Below, in pieces: positions 60,220-64,000 of a DNA stretch of 64,000 nucleotides; position 1 is the stretch's first letter; each line of letters begins with the position of its first letter. The notes under the pieces were generated by a model. That model was not told where the DNA came from. It did no database searches and was given only the letters and a program-made list of their open reading frames with translations. Source of the DNA: JBJXHN01 sp046233135 (lineage in GTDB: Bacteria > Pseudomonadota > Alphaproteobacteria > Rhodospirillales > Rhodospirillaceae). Where the stretch lies: positions 124,001 to 188,000 of the forward strand of contig JBJXHN010000002.1 in NCBI GenBank assembly GCA_046233135.1, in the 5' to 3' direction. The position numbers were made by a program, and so were the translations under genes.

Positions 60220-60846
60220 ATGCTCCTGGTACAAGGGCTGGGAACGACACTAAAGGATCTGATTGCCGGTGCCGGGAGTATCCCCGGAGGGATAGGGACT
60301 CCCAAAGGTGGACAGGCTGCGTCCGCTGGCGGAGAGGGCTCTGTTCGTCCGGATGGCACCCGACCCGAGGCGTTTCGCCCCGACGGCATACCGCCGGCCG
60401 GGGATGCGCCGGAGCGGGGCCGCAAGGTCGCCGATCAGCGGCAGGGCGCGGGCCGCGCCGACGAAGACGAACGGCGGCGTCCGGCCGGGGCACGGCCGCC
60501 CGCCGACACCGGAAACGGCGCGATTGTCGATACGGCCGGCGCGGCCATGCCTGCCAGCGCCGATGCCTTCCGTCAAGTCGCCTACATGACCCAGCAGATT
60601 GCCCAGGAGCAGATTGCCCGGGAGCAGGCTGGGAGAGATCAGGCCGGTACGGGGCAGGACCGGGCGGTGGCGGATCACGGCAAGGGGGGCGACAGTGGAA
60701 CGGCCGGTCTGGTCCGGCGGATCGGCCATAGCGTCTATCGCTTTGTCCGCGACGTGATCAGTGCCGGAACCGCCCAGGCGACTCCGGGGGGAATCGGCAC
60801 CCTGGTTTCTGATCGGATTCCCATCCGAGTCGATTTCGAAGCCTGA
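60220..60846 (+). CDS. Unknown Gln/Arg/Gly-rich protein
   Basis: 208 residues, family not recognised. A ribosome site (GGAGG seven or eight bases before ATG) supports the start. The N-terminal MLLVQGLGTTLKDLIAGAGS is amphipathic, 25-115 is low complexity (Gly, Arg, Asp, Pro), and a short helix with Q every three or four residues (MTQQIAQEQIAREQAGRDQ) precedes a compact end (VRRIGHSVYRFVRDVISAGT). No signal peptide. Lies between phaR and the XRE regulator, with gaps of 210 and 318 bp, so it is likely its own unit. Confidence 0.6.
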   Translation: MLLVQGLGTTLKDLIAGAGSIPGGIGTPKGGQAASAGGEGSVRPDGTRPEAFRPDGIPPAGDAPERGRKVADQRQGAGRADEDERRRPAGARPPADTGNGAIVDTAGAAMPASADAFRQVAYMTQQIAQEQIAREQAGRDQAGTGQDRAVADHGKGGDSGTAGLVRRIGHSVYRFVRDVISAGTAQATPGGIGTLVSDRIPIRVDFEA

Positions 60847-61164
60847 TCAGGGCGTATATCGCCCCGGGCGTTGGTTGGGTCGAGGATGGCTCGGCCCAGG
60901 GTTTCTCTTGCGTTGCGGCGAATTTTCAACCGAAAAGTTATATGGGGGCCGGAACAATCGATTGTGGTCTTGCGATTATCGACCAATCGGCGTACCTAAC
61001 TTGGTCGATACGATGAACAACTGGCTACCTACGGGAGTGAAGCCGGCCATCGCCGAACGGGAAAGTCCAGGCAAGAAGGGACAGCCGGGCGGAGTCTGAT
61101 GGCATGAATCCGGCAGCTTGGTTGTTTTTGGGGGAAGTGTACTTTTAGGGGGATACAAAGCATC
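60847..61164. other. Regulatory gap before the XRE regulator
   Basis: 318 bp, no gene supported. Composition is more AT-rich than the coding parts. It includes the inverted repeat at 60978-61009 and a short palindrome CAATCGATTG near 60956. Confidence 0.45.
60978..61009. repeat. Inverted repeat ATCGACCAA...TTGGTCGAT
   Basis: Perfect 9-bp arms with a 14-base spacer, 155 bp upstream of the XRE regulator. The spacing puts the two arms on the same face of the helix about two turns apart, which fits a dimeric repressor operator. Confidence 0.5.
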
Positions 61165-61623
61165 ATGGATAACGTGCAGATGCTGCAGGAACGTGCGCCC
61201 AAAGCCGCGAACCGGGCGAGCGACGCCGATCGGCATGTGGGGAAGCGCATCCGCGAACGGCGTGTCATGCTGGGCCTGTCCCAGCAGCAGATGGCTGATA
61301 TGATCGGCGTGACCTATCAGCAGGCTCACAAGTATGAACGGGGGATCAATCGCATCTCCGCCGGGCGTCTTTACGAGATCGCCCAGGTTCTGAACGTGCC
61401 CGTCAATTACTTCTTCGAAGGTCTGGACTGCCAGAGCGAAAGCGACCTCAGCCCGCGCCAGCGCATGTGCCTGGAGCTGGCCCGCAACTTCGCGATGATC
61501 CAGAACGAACGCCACCAGGAAGCCCTGAGCCAGCTTGCCCGGGCGCTGGCGGCGCAGACCGTGACCGACGCCGAGGTCTCCACCCTGCCTGAACGGCAGG
61601 CCAAGGCGGCCACCGGCGCCTGA
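61165..61623 (+). CDS. XRE-family regulator, PhrR/PraR-like
   Basis: 152 residues. The helix-turn-helix spans about 27-80: VGKRIRERRVMLGLSQQQMA, then QQAHKYERGINRISAGRLYE and LNVPVNYFFEGL, characteristic of the acid/stress and cell-state regulators PhrR and PraR of rhizobia. A helical C-terminal half (RQRMCLELARNFAMIQNERH) probably dimerises. It is divergent from nothing and convergent with queG. The inverted repeat upstream is a candidate autoregulatory operator. Confidence 0.88.
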   Translation: MDNVQMLQERAPKAANRASDADRHVGKRIRERRVMLGLSQQQMADMIGVTYQQAHKYERGINRISAGRLYEIAQVLNVPVNYFFEGLDCQSESDLSPRQRMCLELARNFAMIQNERHQEALSQLARALAAQTVTDAEVSTLPERQAKAATGA

Positions 61624-61710
61624 CGCCGCAGGTGCCCCCTGGGAGGCCTCCAGGGAGCGAGAGAAGAGCGGCTGATCCCGGCTCTTCCGGCGATTGGCGA
61701 ATCGACGAGC

Positions 61711-61760
61711 GGACCCCCCATCCGGCCCATTTTCCGGACCGGGAGGGGGGTCCGTTTGTT
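61711..61760 (+). terminator. Hairpin terminator after the XRE gene
   Basis: GGACCCCCC (61711-61719) pairs with GGGGGGTCC (61745-61753), with further pairing inside, then GTTTGTTGTTT. It separates the convergent XRE and queG genes. Confidence 0.8.
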
Positions 61761-61763
61761 GTT

Positions 61764-62984
61764 TCACCGGGGCGGTTCGGGCCAGGAGGGCGGTTCGGGG
61801 GAATGGCGATCGGCCAGCCACTCCGCCCGCACCTCCGGGTCCGTTTCGGCAGGCAGCAGGGCGTCCCGGCGGGCTGCGAGGGCTGCGGCTCCGGCCAGCC
61901 GGCCATAAGCCCAGACGGCGGCCCCCCGCACCAGCGGGTCGGGGTCGGTCAGGCGGGCTTCAGCCGCGGGGGCCAGGGCGGTATCTCCGCTGTTGCCCAG
62001 GGCGATCAGGACGTTGCGCACGAAACGGCTGCGCCGGATGCGCTTGATCGGGCTGCCGGAAAACACCATCCGGAAATCCGCGTCGTCCAAGGCGGACAGG
62101 TCGGCCAGGCGCGGGGCGGTCAGCTCTGCCCGGGGCAGGAAGGCCGGTTCGGCGGTGGGACGGGCGAAGCGGTTCCAGGGACAGACGGCCAGACAGTCGT
62201 CGCAGCCATAGATCCGGTTGCCCATCAGTGGCCGCAGGGCGCGTGGAATGGGGCCTGGATGTTCGATGGTCAGATAGCTGACGCAGCGCCGGGCGTCGAT
62301 TCGATAGGGCGCGGGCAGTGCCCCGGTCGGGCAGCTGTCCAGGCAGCGGCGGCAGGATCCGCAGTGATCGCTTTCCGGGGAGTCGGGGGGCAGAGCCAGG
62401 GTGGTCAGGATCTCGGCCAGGAACAGCCAGGAACCTTCGCTGCGGCTGACCAGATTGGTGTGCTTTCCCTGCCATCCCAGGCCGGCGGCCTGGGCCAAGG
62501 GCTTTTCCATCACCGGTGCGGTGTCGACGAACACCTTGACCTCCGGCCGTCCGCCGGACGAAGGGGAGTCGGCCCGGCTGACCAGCCATTGGGCGAGCAT
62601 CTTGGCCCGGCCCTTGGCCACGTCATGGTAGTCGCGATTGCGGGCATAGGTGCTGATCGCCCCCCGGTCGGGGTGGCCGAGCAGGATCCGGGGATCTCCC
62701 TTGGGCGCATAGGACAGGCCGAGCGCGATGACGGTCACCGCATCGGGCCACATTGCCCGGGGATCGCCGCGCCGGGCTTCGGTTTCGGCCATCCAGCCCA
62801 TGGCGCCATGCCTGCCCTCGGCCAGATAACCGGCAAGGTCCCGGCGCTTTTCGTCGGGCAGGATGGCCCGGGCAACGGCGCAGGTGGTGAAGCCCAGGGC
62901 GCGGGCCTGCGCCTTCAGGGCCTGCCTGAAGGCGTCGGGATCGGCCGGGGACGGAGCGGGGGCGGGGGACGGGGCGGCGCACAT
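61764..62984 (-). CDS. queG: Epoxyqueuosine reductase QueG
   Basis: 406 residues. Cobalamin- and FeS-dependent last step of queuosine formation in tRNA. The two ferredoxin-type clusters are CGSCRRCLDSCPTGAL and CDDCLAVCPWNRFARP; the N-terminal DUF1730 part reads VIALGLSYAPKGDPRILLGH and RAKMLAQWL. A C-terminal HEAT-like segment (DPDPLVRGAAVWAYGRLAGA) is present. The ATG at 62984 lies six bases after the tgt stop, so tgt-queG is an operon in one pathway. Confidence 0.94.
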   Translation of the reverse strand: MCAAPSPAPAPSPADPDAFRQALKAQARALGFTTCAVARAILPDEKRRDLAGYLAEGRHGAMGWMAETEARRGDPRAMWPDAVTVIALGLSYAPKGDPRILLGHPDRGAISTYARNRDYHDVAKGRAKMLAQWLVSRADSPSSGGRPEVKVFVDTAPVMEKPLAQAAGLGWQGKHTNLVSRSEGSWLFLAEILTTLALPPDSPESDHCGSCRRCLDSCPTGALPAPYRIDARRCVSYLTIEHPGPIPRALRPLMGNRIYGCDDCLAVCPWNRFARPTAEPAFLPRAELTAPRLADLSALDDADFRMVFSGSPIKRIRRSRFVRNVLIALGNSGDTALAPAAEARLTDPDPLVRGAAVWAYGRLAGAAALAARRDALLPAETDPEVRAEWLADRHSPEPPSWPEPPR

Positions 62985-62989
62985 GGTCC

Positions 62990-64000
<1,011 letters not shown>

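Noticed and set aside
60761..61099. A 112-codon plus-strand frame upstream of the XRE regulator
   Set aside because: Overlaps the end of the previous gene, covers the inverted repeat and has no protein-like composition.

Overview
The window is GC-rich DNA from an alphaproteobacterium. It is most likely a member of the Rhodospirillales: flagellar clusters are interleaved with cckA, fliX, flaF and a CheZ/MotE/DUF6468 block, alphaproteobacterial SOS (GTTC-N7-GTTC) and CtrA-like (TTAA-N7-TTAA) signals are present, and a PhaC/PhaA/PhaB/PhaR polyester locus lies nearby. The genus cannot be fixed from the sequence alone. No rRNA, tRNA, CRISPR array or insertion sequence was recognised.

Layout. 1-4.8 kb: surface-sugar genes rmlB-rmlD-rmlA and rmlC on the minus strand, with divergent fcl (GDP-L-fucose synthase). 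4.8-6.2 kb: an AT-richer island with one secreted lipoprotein carrying three four-cysteine repeats and a possible pore-forming-like C-terminus. 6.4-19 kb: minus-strand flagellar operons flgI-flgJ-flgN-like-flgK-flgL and flgF-flgG-flgA-flgH, plus flaF, with plus-strand fliX and dksA between them. 19-29.6 kb: plus-strand fliL, fliM, a DUF6468-like protein, motE-like, cheY, cheZ, then two MotB-like membrane proteins and a 1268-residue periplasmic repeat protein. 29.6-33.3 kb: a broken aldo/keto reductase and a cupin, then a minus-strand fliP/fliO/small flhB-like group. 33.5-39.8 kb: plus-strand flgB-flgC-fliE-fliQ-fliR-flhB-cckA. 39.8-42 kb: SOS-regulated recA and a ParD/ParE-like pair whose toxin is frameshifted. 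42-47.7 kb: DUF952-pyrD-HAD phosphatase on the minus strand; aminotransferase, YciI and AbrB-type membrane protein on the plus strand. 48-54 kb: a tripartite RND efflux operon (ATGA overlaps) and a DMT exporter. 55-60.8 kb: polyhydroxyalkanoate genes phaB, phaA, phaC, a phaE-like gene that overlaps phaC extensively, and phaR. 61-64 kb: a PhrR/PraR-type XRE regulator and the queuosine genes tgt (cut by the window end) and queG.

Regulatory logic. Two good sigma-54 -24/-12 elements precede the minus-strand flgF and flgI operons (rod, P-ring, L-ring, hook-associated proteins). TTAA-N7-TTAn motifs resembling CtrA sites precede fliL, flgB and the MotB-like operon. Because cckA (the top of the CtrA phosphorelay) and fliX (which in Caulobacter couples basal-body assembly to sigma-54 transcription) are both here, the window reads as a two-tier flagellar hierarchy: CtrA-type early genes and sigma-54 late genes. 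Long antisense open frames throughout are GC-driven shadows and were not annotated.

Most unusual elements: the cysteine-repeat lipoprotein, the MotB-like pair (one lacking the stator aspartate) in operon with a giant AMIN-like/TPR-like periplasmic protein and no motA, the FliM N-terminal extension with duplicated EWEAM motifs, and the out-of-frame phaE-like/phaC overlap.
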